Made by a program: the position numbers and the translations under genes. This document shows, piece by piece, positions 14,908 through 21,849 of a stretch of 54,652 nucleotides of DNA. Every line of letters starts with the position of its first letter. Position 1 is the stretch's first letter. The DNA lies in the NCBI RefSeq assembly GCF_001613165.1, contig NZ_BDBV01000106.1, positions 1 to 54,652 on the forward strand, read 5' to 3'. The notes under the pieces were generated by a model. The model saw nothing but the letters and a program-made list of their open reading frames with translations. It was not told the DNA's origin and did no database searches. The DNA is from Nocardia mexicana NBRC 108244. GTDB taxonomy: Bacteria > Actinomycetota > Actinomycetes > Mycobacteriales > Mycobacteriaceae.

Positions 14908-17244
14908 GTGGCAGGACAATTCGTGCCGATCCCAGACTGGATGTCCGACCAGAACCAGGACTGCGGGGTCGCGATCGCCGATATCGGCGGTGACGGCGCC
15001 CTCGATGTCGCGGTGCTGCGGGTCGACGACCTCGACGGCCAGAACGCCGGGTACTACCGCATCGGCACCGGGCTACCGGCCGATGGCGATGTAAAGTCCT
15101 GGGGGCCATGGCTTTCCGTTCCGGAATGGTGGGGTTGGCAGAACCAGGGCGCCGGGATAGCGATCGCCGATCTGGACGGCAGCGGCCGCCCGGACCTGGT
15201 GGTGTTCGTGGTCGACAATCCGCCGGGCCAGAATCAGGGGTACTTCCGGGTCGGGCGCGACCTCGCCGTCGACGGCACCGCGACCGGCGGCTGGACGCCG
15301 TGGCAGCAGATTCCCGACTGGTACGGGTGGGAGAACCAGGGCGCCGATATCTGCCTGACCACCGTCGACGGGCAGACCACGCTGGTGGTGTTCACCGTCG
15401 ACAATCCGGCGGGACAGAATTCGGGCCGATTCCGCCTCGCCAAGGGACTGACCGCCGAGGGCGCGGTGGCCGAATGGACACCGTGGGTGGCGGTTCCCGA
15501 CTGGTGGGGCTGGGAGAATCAGGGCGCGGGCATCGCCGCCGCCGACCTCGACGGCGACGGCCGCGCGGAGCTGATCGTCTTCACCGTCGACCACCCGCAG
15601 CAGGGCAATGCCGGGATGTACACCGTCGGCTGGGCCCTGGACGGCACCGGGCACTGCGTCGACGGGTGGAGCCACTGGTCCGCGGTCCCCGGCTGGGGGT
15701 TCTTCGAAAACCAGGGCGCGGCAGTGGCTTTGCTGCCCGCCCCGGGCGGCCCACCGGAGCTGGTGATCGCCACGGTCGATCATCCGCAGGGTGGCAACAC
15801 CGGCTTTCTGCGCGTCGTGGAGCTGGATACCGATCTCGCACAGGCCCCCGCCGAGGGGCTGTGGCGCATCCTCGATTTCGACACCGAGATCAATCCGGTG
15901 CACGCCGCCCTGCTGCACACCGGTGACGTGCTGTTCTTCGCCGGTTCCGGCAACGACCCCGACCGGCTGGACGCACGCGAATTCCGCACTCGTGTCTGGC
16001 ATTACCCGAATCCGGGGCTGAGCGCGCCCGAGACGCCGATCGACATGTTCTGCGCCGGACACACCTACCTGCCGGACGGGCGGCTGCTGGCCGTCGGCGG
16101 GACCGAACGCTACGACCCCTTCTACGGCCTGCGCGACGCGCTGCTGTTCGATGTCGCCGCGCAGACATGGAATGTATTGCCGGACATGGCATTCGGTCGC
16201 TGGTATCCCACGCTGGTGAAAATGCCGGACGGCAATGTGGTCACGACCTCGGGCCTGGGCGACGACAACTTCCTGTCCCAGGTGCCCGAGCTGTTCGACA
16301 CCGCGACGCAGACCTGGTCGCAGCTTCCGGTCCCGGGACCGATTCCGATGTACGGCCACTTGGTCCTGTTGGAGGACGGGCGGCTGTTCTACACCGGCGG
16401 CCAGATGGGCGGCAACAACGGTATGCGCCCGTCGGTCTGGGATCCCGCCACCGGCGCCGTCACCGTGGTTCCGGGCCTGACCGATCCGGAGGCACGCAAC
16501 CAGTCGAGCAGCGTGCTGCTGCCCCCGGCACAGCGCCAGCGGGTGATGATTCTCGGCGGTGGCGGATACGACATGCATTCGGGCGCAGCGGTTCTGGACG
16601 ACACCCGGATAGTCGACTTCGGAACCCCCGCCCCGAAGTACCGGCCCGGGCCCCCGATGCACCACGCCCGCATGCACCTGAACGCGGTGCTGCTGCCGGA
16701 CCGGACGGTGCTGGTCGCGGGCGGTTCCGGGATGGAGGAGATGGCCGATATGGCTCCCTCGCACGCGGAAATCCTCGACCCCGAGGCCGGAACCTGGACC
16801 GCCACCGCGCCGGAACGTGTCGTGCGCCTTTATCATTCGGTCGCACTGCTGACCCCGGACGGCAAGGTGATCACCGCGGGTTCCAACCCGGCCCGCAAGA
16901 CCGAAGAGTTGCGGATCGAGATCTATTGGCCGCCATACCTTTTCCGCGGTCCGCGGCCCGAGCTGACCGTGGCGGCCGACACGGTGGCCTACGGCGCGGA
17001 GCTCACCGCCACGACGACGGGCACACTGCGCGACGCCTGCCTCGTCCATCCCAGCTCGTGCACCCACTCCACCAACAACGACCAGCGCCTGATCGACCTG
17101 CCGTTCGCCGTCGCCGAGCCCGGGACCGTCACCCTGACGATGCCGTCGAATCCGGCCCTGGCCCCGCCCGGCTGGTACCTGGTCTACGTCGTCGATACCG
17201 ACGGGGTGCCCTCGGTCGGGCGCTGGGTGCGCCTGACCTCGTGA
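14908..17244 (+). CDS. Galactose oxidase/glyoxal oxidase-like copper-radical oxidase with five N-terminal FG-GAP-like repeats
   Basis: Counting from GTG 14908, residues 6-315 hold five repeats of about 62 residues with (V/I)P(D/E/G)W(W/Y)GW(E/Q)NQGA and DLDGDG-type calcium loops. Residues 318-778 resemble galactose/glyoxal oxidases, ending in the early-set (DUF1929) domain. All expected active-site residues are present: Cys382 in MFCAGHTYLPDG, Tyr433 in GRWYPTLVKMPDG, Tyr642-His643 in RLYHSVALLTPDG and His720 in CTHSTNNDQR. Such enzymes use a Cys-Tyr radical and copper to oxidise alcohols or aldehydes with release of hydrogen peroxide. No signal peptide is visible from any start, which is odd for this normally secreted family. 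GGGAGGG is 13 bases before the chosen GTG; an earlier frame opens at 14824. The start is uncertain. Confidence 0.85.
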   Translation: MAGQFVPIPDWMSDQNQDCGVAIADIGGDGALDVAVLRVDDLDGQNAGYYRIGTGLPADGDVKSWGPWLSVPEWWGWQNQGAGIAIADLDGSGRPDLVVFVVDNPPGQNQGYFRVGRDLAVDGTATGGWTPWQQIPDWYGWENQGADICLTTVDGQTTLVVFTVDNPAGQNSGRFRLAKGLTAEGAVAEWTPWVAVPDWWGWENQGAGIAAADLDGDGRAELIVFTVDHPQQGNAGMYTVGWALDGTGHCVDGWSHWSAVPGWGFFENQGAAVALLPAPGGPPELVIATVDHPQGGNTGFLRVVELDTDLAQAPAEGLWRILDFDTEINPVHAALLHTGDVLFFAGSGNDPDRLDAREFRTRVWHYPNPGLSAPETPIDMFCAGHTYLPDGRLLAVGGTERYDPFYGLRDALLFDVAAQTWNVLPDMAFGRWYPTLVKMPDGNVVTTSGLGDDNFLSQVPELFDTATQTWSQLPVPGPIPMYGHLVLLEDGRLFYTGGQMGGNNGMRPSVWDPATGAVTVVPGLTDPEARNQSSSVLLPPAQRQRVMILGGGGYDMHSGAAVLDDTRIVDFGTPAPKYRPGPPMHHARMHLNAVLLPDRTVLVAGGSGMEEMADMAPSHAEILDPEAGTWTATAPERVVRLYHSVALLTPDGKVITAGSNPARKTEELRIEIYWPPYLFRGPRPELTVAADTVAYGAELTATTTGTLRDACLVHPSSCTHSTNNDQRLIDLPFAVAEPGTVTLTMPSNPALAPPGWYLVYVVDTDGVPSVGRWVRLTS

Positions 17245-17343
17245 CGGCCCCGGGGCCGCCGGAAAGACCCCCTGTCAGCGCACGAATTGGCGTCATCGCG
17301 ACAAATCTGCGCACATCCGGCGCCGCGAGCAATACCGTGGAGT

Positions 17344-17790
17344 ATGCGCACTTTCGTACACCTGGTGCTGTTCGCCTGCGCAGTCGCGATCGCCGCCGGG
17401 ACATTCGGCCCGCTCGTCGGCTCGGTCGAGGCCCGCGACGTGCAGTTCGCCGATCTGCGCGACGGCTTCGCCGCCGAGCAGACCCTGGATCAGATCGCCG
17501 GTCAGAACACCTCGATCCAGTCGTCGCTGGCGATCTTCCTGCTCGTGATCGCCGCCGTCGTGCTGCTGGCCGCGCTGTTCGGCTCGCGCGCCATCGGCTG
17601 GATCGGCGTGCTCGCCGGTCTGGTCGTGCTCGGCGCGGTCGGCTGGCGGCTGGACGAGCGATTCGGCGATCAGCTGCGCGACGACTACCGCGACCTGCTC
17701 AGCGGCGCCTGGGGTCTGTACGCGATCGGCGGCGGGCTGCTGATCGCCCTGCTCGCGCTGCTGGTCCCGCGGGAGCGCGCGGTGCACTAG
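17344..17790 (+). CDS. Small four-helix membrane protein of unknown function
   Basis: The 148-residue protein begins MRTFVHLVLFACAVAIAAGTF and shows about four hydrophobic segments: residues 3-21, 58-75, 80-97 and 124-142. Between the first and second is a polar loop (EARDVQFADLRDGF, NTSIQSSL) that probably lies outside the membrane; DERFGDQLRDDYRDLL forms a second polar loop. ATG at 17344 was chosen because it puts the first hydrophobic segment at the N-terminus. I recognise no family. It stands between the copper oxidase and a disulfide oxidoreductase on the same strand, about 100 bp from the former. Confidence 0.65.
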   Translation: MRTFVHLVLFACAVAIAAGTFGPLVGSVEARDVQFADLRDGFAAEQTLDQIAGQNTSIQSSLAIFLLVIAAVVLLAALFGSRAIGWIGVLAGLVVLGAVGWRLDERFGDQLRDDYRDLLSGAWGLYAIGGGLLIALLALLVPRERAVH

Positions 17791-17946
17791 GCGGACACCG
17801 AATCCGGGCCGGTCGGTCCGGGTTCGTCACAGTTCCGTCAGCAGGCCACGCCCTCTCGGTGCCGAGGCGCGTGGCAGCCTGGTACAGGAACGGTGCGCAG
17901 GCCCGCACCGGACGGCCGTGAGTCACAGAACCGAAGGAGAGCACGC

Positions 17947-19317
17947 ATGCCGATCGAGACCGTGGACGCCGTGGTGATCGGGATGGGCCCGGGTGGCGAG
18001 GACGTCGCGACGCGGCTGGCCACGGCGGGGCTCGCGGTCGTCGGCGTGGAAGGCCGGTTGGTCGGCGGCGAGTGCCCGTACTACGCGTGTGTGCCCACCA
18101 AGATGATGGTGCGCGCCGCCGAGACGCTGGCCGAGACCGCGCGCGTCGGCGAGTTGGCGGGTTCGGCTCAGGCACAACCCGATTGGCGGCCGGTGGCCGC
18201 CCGGATTCGCGACGAGGCGACCGACAACTGGGACGATACGGTCGCGGTCGAACGCTTCGAGAAGGCGGGCGGGCGGTTCGTCCGGGGCTGGGGCCGCATC
18301 AGCGCGCCGGGCGAGGTGACGGTGACCACCGCCGACGGTCCCCGGGTATTCCGTGCCGGGCGGGCGATCGTGCTGAATCCCGGTACGGCACCGGCGGTTC
18401 CGCCGATCGAGGGCCTCGCCGACACGCCCTACTGGACCAACCGGGAGGCCGTCACCACCACCGCGGTGCCCGAGTCGCTGATCGTGCTCGGCGGCGGTCC
18501 CGTGGGAATGGAGTTCGCCCAGATCTTTTCGCGTTTCGGCGCGGACGTCACGGTCGTCGTGCGGCATCGCATCCTGCCCAAGGAGGAGCCCGAGGCGGCC
18601 GATCTGCTCGCCGAAGTCCTGGCCCGCGAAGGGATTTCGATCCGCTCGGGGGTCGATACCAGGCGGATCGAGCACGACGGAGACCGGTTCACCGTGCACC
18701 TGGACGAGGGCGAACCGCTGCACGCGCGGCAGGTGCTGGTGGCCACCGGACGCCGAACCGACCTGGCGGCGTTGGGGATCGGCGCGGTCGGGCTGGACGA
18801 ATCCGCCCGCGACATCGAGGTCGACGAGCATCTGCGGGCCGCCGACGGGGTGTGGGCCATCGGCGACATCACCGGCCGCGGCGCCTTCACCCACATGTCG
18901 ATGTACCAGGCGCGCATCGCGGCCGCCGACATTCTCGGAGATACCTCGGAATCGGCCCGCTACCACGCGGTTCCCCGCGTCACCTTCACCGATCCGGAGG
19001 TGGGTGCGGTCGGCATGACCGAGGCGCAGGCCCGCGACGCCGGACTGACCGTGCGCACCGCCGTCACCGATCTCGCGGCCTCCACCCGAGGCTGGATCCA
19101 CAAGACCGGCAACGCCGGTGTGATCAAACTGGTCGAGGACGCCGACCGCGGTGTGCTGGTCGGCGCGACCTCCGTCGGCCCGCAGGGCGGAGAAGTGTTG
19201 AGCGCCTTGGCCGTTGCCGTGCACGCGGAGGTCCCCACCGAGACCCTGCGCCGCATGATCTACGCCTACCCCACCTTCCACCGCGCCATCGAAGCCGCCC
19301 TCGACGCCCTCGCCTGA
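17947..19317 (+). CDS. FAD-dependent pyridine nucleotide-disulfide oxidoreductase (dihydrolipoamide dehydrogenase/mercuric reductase-like)
   Basis: The 456-residue protein has the FAD motif VVIGMGPGGEDVATRLA, the redox-active pair in GGECPYYACVPTK (CxxxxC), the NAD(P) motif VLGGGPVGMEFAQIF, the second FAD motif VWAIGDITGRG and a dimerisation domain. The usual C-terminal HPT-xx-E active-site base is replaced by YPTFHRAIE, as in a branch of unassigned oxidoreductases, so lipoamide is not assured as substrate. ATG at 17947 follows AAGGAGA. No dehydrogenase complex subunits or mer genes are nearby. Confidence 0.88.
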   Translation: MPIETVDAVVIGMGPGGEDVATRLATAGLAVVGVEGRLVGGECPYYACVPTKMMVRAAETLAETARVGELAGSAQAQPDWRPVAARIRDEATDNWDDTVAVERFEKAGGRFVRGWGRISAPGEVTVTTADGPRVFRAGRAIVLNPGTAPAVPPIEGLADTPYWTNREAVTTTAVPESLIVLGGGPVGMEFAQIFSRFGADVTVVVRHRILPKEEPEAADLLAEVLAREGISIRSGVDTRRIEHDGDRFTVHLDEGEPLHARQVLVATGRRTDLAALGIGAVGLDESARDIEVDEHLRAADGVWAIGDITGRGAFTHMSMYQARIAAADILGDTSESARYHAVPRVTFTDPEVGAVGMTEAQARDAGLTVRTAVTDLAASTRGWIHKTGNAGVIKLVEDADRGVLVGATSVGPQGGEVLSALAVAVHAEVPTETLRRMIYAYPTFHRAIEAALDALA

Positions 19318-19335
19318 GAGCGAGCGGAACGCCGC

Positions 19336-19659
19336 CTACCCGGCCGCGACGCCCGACCAGCCGTTGTGCGTCGCGGTCGTTCCCGGAGCCACGCTCGCCA
19401 CGGGCTCACCGGTGCAGTCCTTGGAGCCATACACGAGGAAGTCTCGCTTGCTCCGGTTCTCGATACGGATATCACGCGGGAAACCGCTGGCCCAGCACGA
19501 GTCCAGATCGCTCAGCTCCAACGTATCGTCGATGATCACCACCTCCCGCCCGTCCCCGAACCCCGCCGAACCGCTGGGAGCGGCGGCGACCACAGGAGCA
19601 GCCACGGATATCGCCGTGACGGCGAGAGCGCCTACAACAGACCACATTCCAAGTTTCAT
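19336..19659 (-). CDS. Small secreted protein of unknown function
   Basis: The 107-residue protein starts with MKLGMWSVVGALAVTAISVAAPVVAAAPSG in pieces typical of a Sec signal peptide, with cleavage likely after AAA near residue 27. The mature part of about 80 residues has two cysteines (in LDSCWASG and SKDCTGEP) that could form a disulfide. No lipobox is present. It lies 20 bp downstream of the methyltransferase gene on the same strand and may be co-transcribed. No function is suggested. Confidence 0.7.
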   Translation of the reverse strand: MKLGMWSVVGALAVTAISVAAPVVAAAPSGSAGFGDGREVVIIDDTLELSDLDSCWASGFPRDIRIENRSKRDFLVYGSKDCTGEPVASVAPGTTATHNGWSGVAAG

Positions 19660-19679
19660 GGGATGACCCTATCGGCTGC

Positions 19680-20609
19680 TCACCGCCGGGAAACGTCGCC
19701 GGTGCGCACGGCGGTGACCGCTACGGTCGCGTACGGCATCGTGAAGCTGCCGCCGAGGGCGTCGATCGCGTCGCCGACGGTGGCCAGGACGGCCGCCAGC
19801 TGGTCGGGCCGCAGGCCGGTGAGGGCGCCGTGGGTGGGCATCTGGTCCAACCATTCGTCGCGGGTGTAGGTCCGCTCCCAGTCGAATCGCCACTGCTCGG
19901 AGGCGTCGAATCCGCCCGCGGCCCGGATCCCGTCGGCGGCCTTGTCGAAGATCGCCTGGTATGCCTCCACCATCGTCCGACCGGCCGCCACGGACTGCCG
20001 CATCACCTGCAGGTCGACCGGTGAGTCGGGCACCGCGCGCTCGAAGGCGTCGACGGTCGCGGCCGTCACCTCCGCCGGGGTCTGGAATACATGCCAGAAC
20101 ACCGCCAGCCGACCACCGGGCCGCAGCACCCGCGCCGCCTTGGCCGCACCCACCACCGGATCCACCCAGTGCCAGGCGGTTCCGGCGACGACCGCGTCGA
20201 AGTCCCGGCCCGCCGGATCCCAGTCCTCGAACGTCGCCACCTCGGCCTCGACCCCGCTGCACCGCGCGAATTCGGCCATCCGAGCGTCCGGTTCGACCCC
20301 CAGCACGCGGCAACCCGCCGCCTGAAACTGCCGACCCGCAATCCCGGTCCCGCAGCCCACATCGAGGACATCGGGCCCGGGAACGGAAGCGGTACGCGCA
20401 TCGCGAACATCAGGCCCAGGAACGGAAGCGGTATTCGCGGCGCGGGTGTCGGACCCGGGAACGGAGGCGACGATTCGTGCCACGAGGGCGGACGGGTACG
20501 GCGGGCGGGCACGGTCGTAGCGTTCGGCGTCCGTGCCGAACGACTCCGCCATCTGCCGTGCGCGATGCGGCTCGGCTCCGGCGGGTGGTTCCGGCGATAC
20601 AGTGGGCAT
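19680..20609 (-). CDS. Class I SAM-dependent methyltransferase with an in-frame tandem-repeat insertion
   Basis: The 309-residue protein has the N-terminal SFGTDAERYDRARPPYP and motif I VLDVGCGTGIAGRQF of class I methyltransferases, followed by VVAGTAWHWVDP and VLRPGGRLAVFWH. Just before motif I, where relatives have a short linker, it carries a 13-residue unit repeated almost three times: ASVPGSDTRAANT, ASVPGPDVRDART and ASVPGPDVLDV. The third unit grades into motif I. ATG at 20609 sits inside a palindrome shared with the divergent TetR gene. The methyl acceptor is unknown. Confidence 0.88.
   Translation of the reverse strand: MPTVSPEPPAGAEPHRARQMAESFGTDAERYDRARPPYPSALVARIVASVPGSDTRAANTASVPGPDVRDARTASVPGPDVLDVGCGTGIAGRQFQAAGCRVLGVEPDARMAEFARCSGVEAEVATFEDWDPAGRDFDAVVAGTAWHWVDPVVGAAKAARVLRPGGRLAVFWHVFQTPAEVTAATVDAFERAVPDSPVDLQVMRQSVAAGRTMVEAYQAIFDKAADGIRAAGGFDASEQWRFDWERTYTRDEWLDQMPTHGALTGLRPDQLAAVLATVGDAIDALGGSFTMPYATVAVTAVRTGDVSRR
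20369..20472. repeat. 39-bp in-frame tandem repeat inside the methyltransferase gene
   Basis: Units are at 20369-20407 and 20408-20446, with a partial third at 20447-20472. Each contains a (G)GGCCC(G/A)GGAACGGAAGCG-like core. The 39-bp period equals 13 codons, so the reading frame is kept. Confidence 0.75.
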
Positions 20610-20639
20610 GCGCCCACCATAAGTGGGCGCTCGCCCACT
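20602..20639. promoter_or_regulatory. Twin palindromic operators between the methyltransferase and TetR genes
   Basis: GTGGGC-ATGC-GCCCAC lies at 20602-20617 and AGTGGGCG-CT-CGCCCACT at 20622-20639. The first covers the methyltransferase start codon; the second has perfect 8-bp arms. Two adjacent copies in a divergent TetR promoter region are the classic picture of an autorepressor site. Confidence 0.65.
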
Positions 20640-20691
20640 CGTCAACCTGTGGTTGTCGCCAATGCTCGAGGAAGAAGGAGAAGTACGCGAT

Positions 20692-21276
20692 ATGCCGACC
20701 GGAGTGGCGCTGCGCGATGTGCGCGAGCAGCTGTTCGACGCCGCAGAGCGCGTCTTGCTTCGAGACGGCGCGAGCGCCGTGACCAGTCGAGCGGTCACCA
20801 CCGAGGCGGGCTGCGCCAAGGGCGTACTGCACCGGCACTTCGAGGATTTCGACGCCTTCCTCGCCGAACTGGTGCTCGACCGCACCGACCGGATGCGTGC
20901 CCGGGCCGCCGCCCTGCGCGAATCCGCCGGTACCGGAACGGTTGTCGACAATCTCACCGAGGCGCTGCTGGCGGTCTTCGGATCGGTGGCCGTGGCGATC
21001 GTGCCGCTGATCACCTTCCGGGACGAGCTGCGCGACCGCCTGCGCCGGGCCGGGGTGACCGGGCTGCCCGTCCTGTCCGAGGCGGGGGCGATGATCGCCG
21101 AATATCTCACCGCCGAGCGCGAGCTGGGCCGCATCGCGGCCGACGCGGATGTCGACACCCTGGGCCTCTCGCTGATCGGCTCCGGCCACCTGCTGGCGGC
21201 GGGCCACGCGGACGGGACGCCGGACATCGAATCCGTCCGCAGAATCGTGACCGCGGTGCTCGGCGACAACGCCTGA
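20692..21276 (+). CDS. TetR/AcrR family transcriptional regulator
   Basis: The 194-residue protein has an N-terminal HTH (REQLFDAAERVLLRDGASAVTSRAVTTEAGCAKGVLHRHFEDFDAFLAE) and a helical ligand domain. ATG at 20692 follows AAGGAG with 11-base spacing; an ATG at 20662 has no binding site. It is divergent from the methyltransferase gene, with twin palindromes between them. Its last 17 codons form the left end of a 167-bp direct repeat, whose second copy at 25474 holds only this C-terminal stretch. The gene here is intact. Confidence 0.88.
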   Translation: MPTGVALRDVREQLFDAAERVLLRDGASAVTSRAVTTEAGCAKGVLHRHFEDFDAFLAELVLDRTDRMRARAAALRESAGTGTVVDNLTEALLAVFGSVAVAIVPLITFRDELRDRLRRAGVTGLPVLSEAGAMIAEYLTAERELGRIAADADVDTLGLSLIGSGHLLAAGHADGTPDIESVRRIVTAVLGDNA

Positions 21277-21390
21277 CAGCGGTCGGCGCGAGATCCGCTG
21301 CGGCTCAGCACGTCCGGCGGGCCGCACTGCCGTATATTGCGCGGCATGCCCAGCGGCGCCCAGTTGAAGGTTCAGAACGCCGTGCACCGC
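21224..21390. repeat. Left copy of a 167-bp direct repeat flanking an inserted segment
   Basis: This segment matches 25474-25640 with 5 mismatches in 167 bp (offset 4250). It contains the last codons of the TetR gene, the intergenic promoter with TATATT, and the first codons of a nitroreductase gene. Weaker similarity continues about 25 bp further, with a 2-bp gap. Confidence 0.9.
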
Positions 21391-21418
21391 GCTGCCCGAG
21401 GTGAGCGGCGGGCGGATC
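21346..21418 (+). pseudogene. Truncated 5' fragment of the deazaflavin-dependent nitroreductase gene
   Basis: The first 15 codons (MPSGAQLKVQNAVHR) match the intact gene at 25596 (MPSDAQLKVQNAVHR). A 2-bp loss then shifts the frame and similarity fades after about 25 bp. It retains the upstream TATATT but cannot make a working enzyme. It is the left-hand remnant of the insertion event. Confidence 0.75.
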
Positions 21419-21651
21419 CGCGCCACAGCCACAGTGCAAGCGTCCGGGTCACGGTCTCATTCGAAAACACGGAGATTTACTCGGCGGATGCCATCGGAAG
21501 TATCCGGAATTCCAGTAGAGAGTGCATATCGAGTCGGCAGAAGCGACCGAAGGATTTTCCCTATGCGGAGTATCTCAGTGGTTTGGTTCCATCGGTCCAT
21601 CAACCGCTGAATGAAAAGCGATGCACGCCACAATCATTACGCCGCATACAT

Positions 21652-21681
21652 AAGACCTATCAGTCTTGACCTGTCAGTCGT
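21652..21681. promoter_or_regulatory. Tandem 14-bp operator-like repeats upstream of the DAHP synthase fusion
   Basis: GACCTATCAGTCTT (21654-21667) is followed directly by GACCTGTCAGTCGT (21668-21681), matching at 12 of 14 positions. The first also contains the inverted repeat AAGAC (21652-21656) / GTCTT (21663-21667). The surrounding 21277-21849 has no other gene: it holds the truncated nitroreductase, this site and an AT-rich leader. Confidence 0.4.
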
Positions 21682-21800
21682 CGGGCCGGTGACCATATCA
21701 CCCGTTCACGCACTGGTCATGAGGTCTTGATCAGACGATCAGTTACGTTTCGTTCTGTTTAATTATCTAGTGTAGCGCCGCTTCTGCGACCTCACCGCCA

Positions 21801-21833
21801 CCCGAGGTGTGAAAGGCTCGGGAAAACGCCTCG
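21801..21833 (+). promoter_or_regulatory. Leader region with two mutually exclusive hairpins before the DAHP synthase fusion
   Basis: CCCGAG (21801-21806) can pair with CTCGGG (21817-21822), or CGAGG (21803-21807) can pair with CCTCG (21829-21833). The stems compete for the same bases, as in attenuators. They lie just before the start at 21850. No leader peptide is evident, so this is suggestive only. Confidence 0.3.
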
Positions 21834-21849
21834 AGCGCGGACGGCAAGT

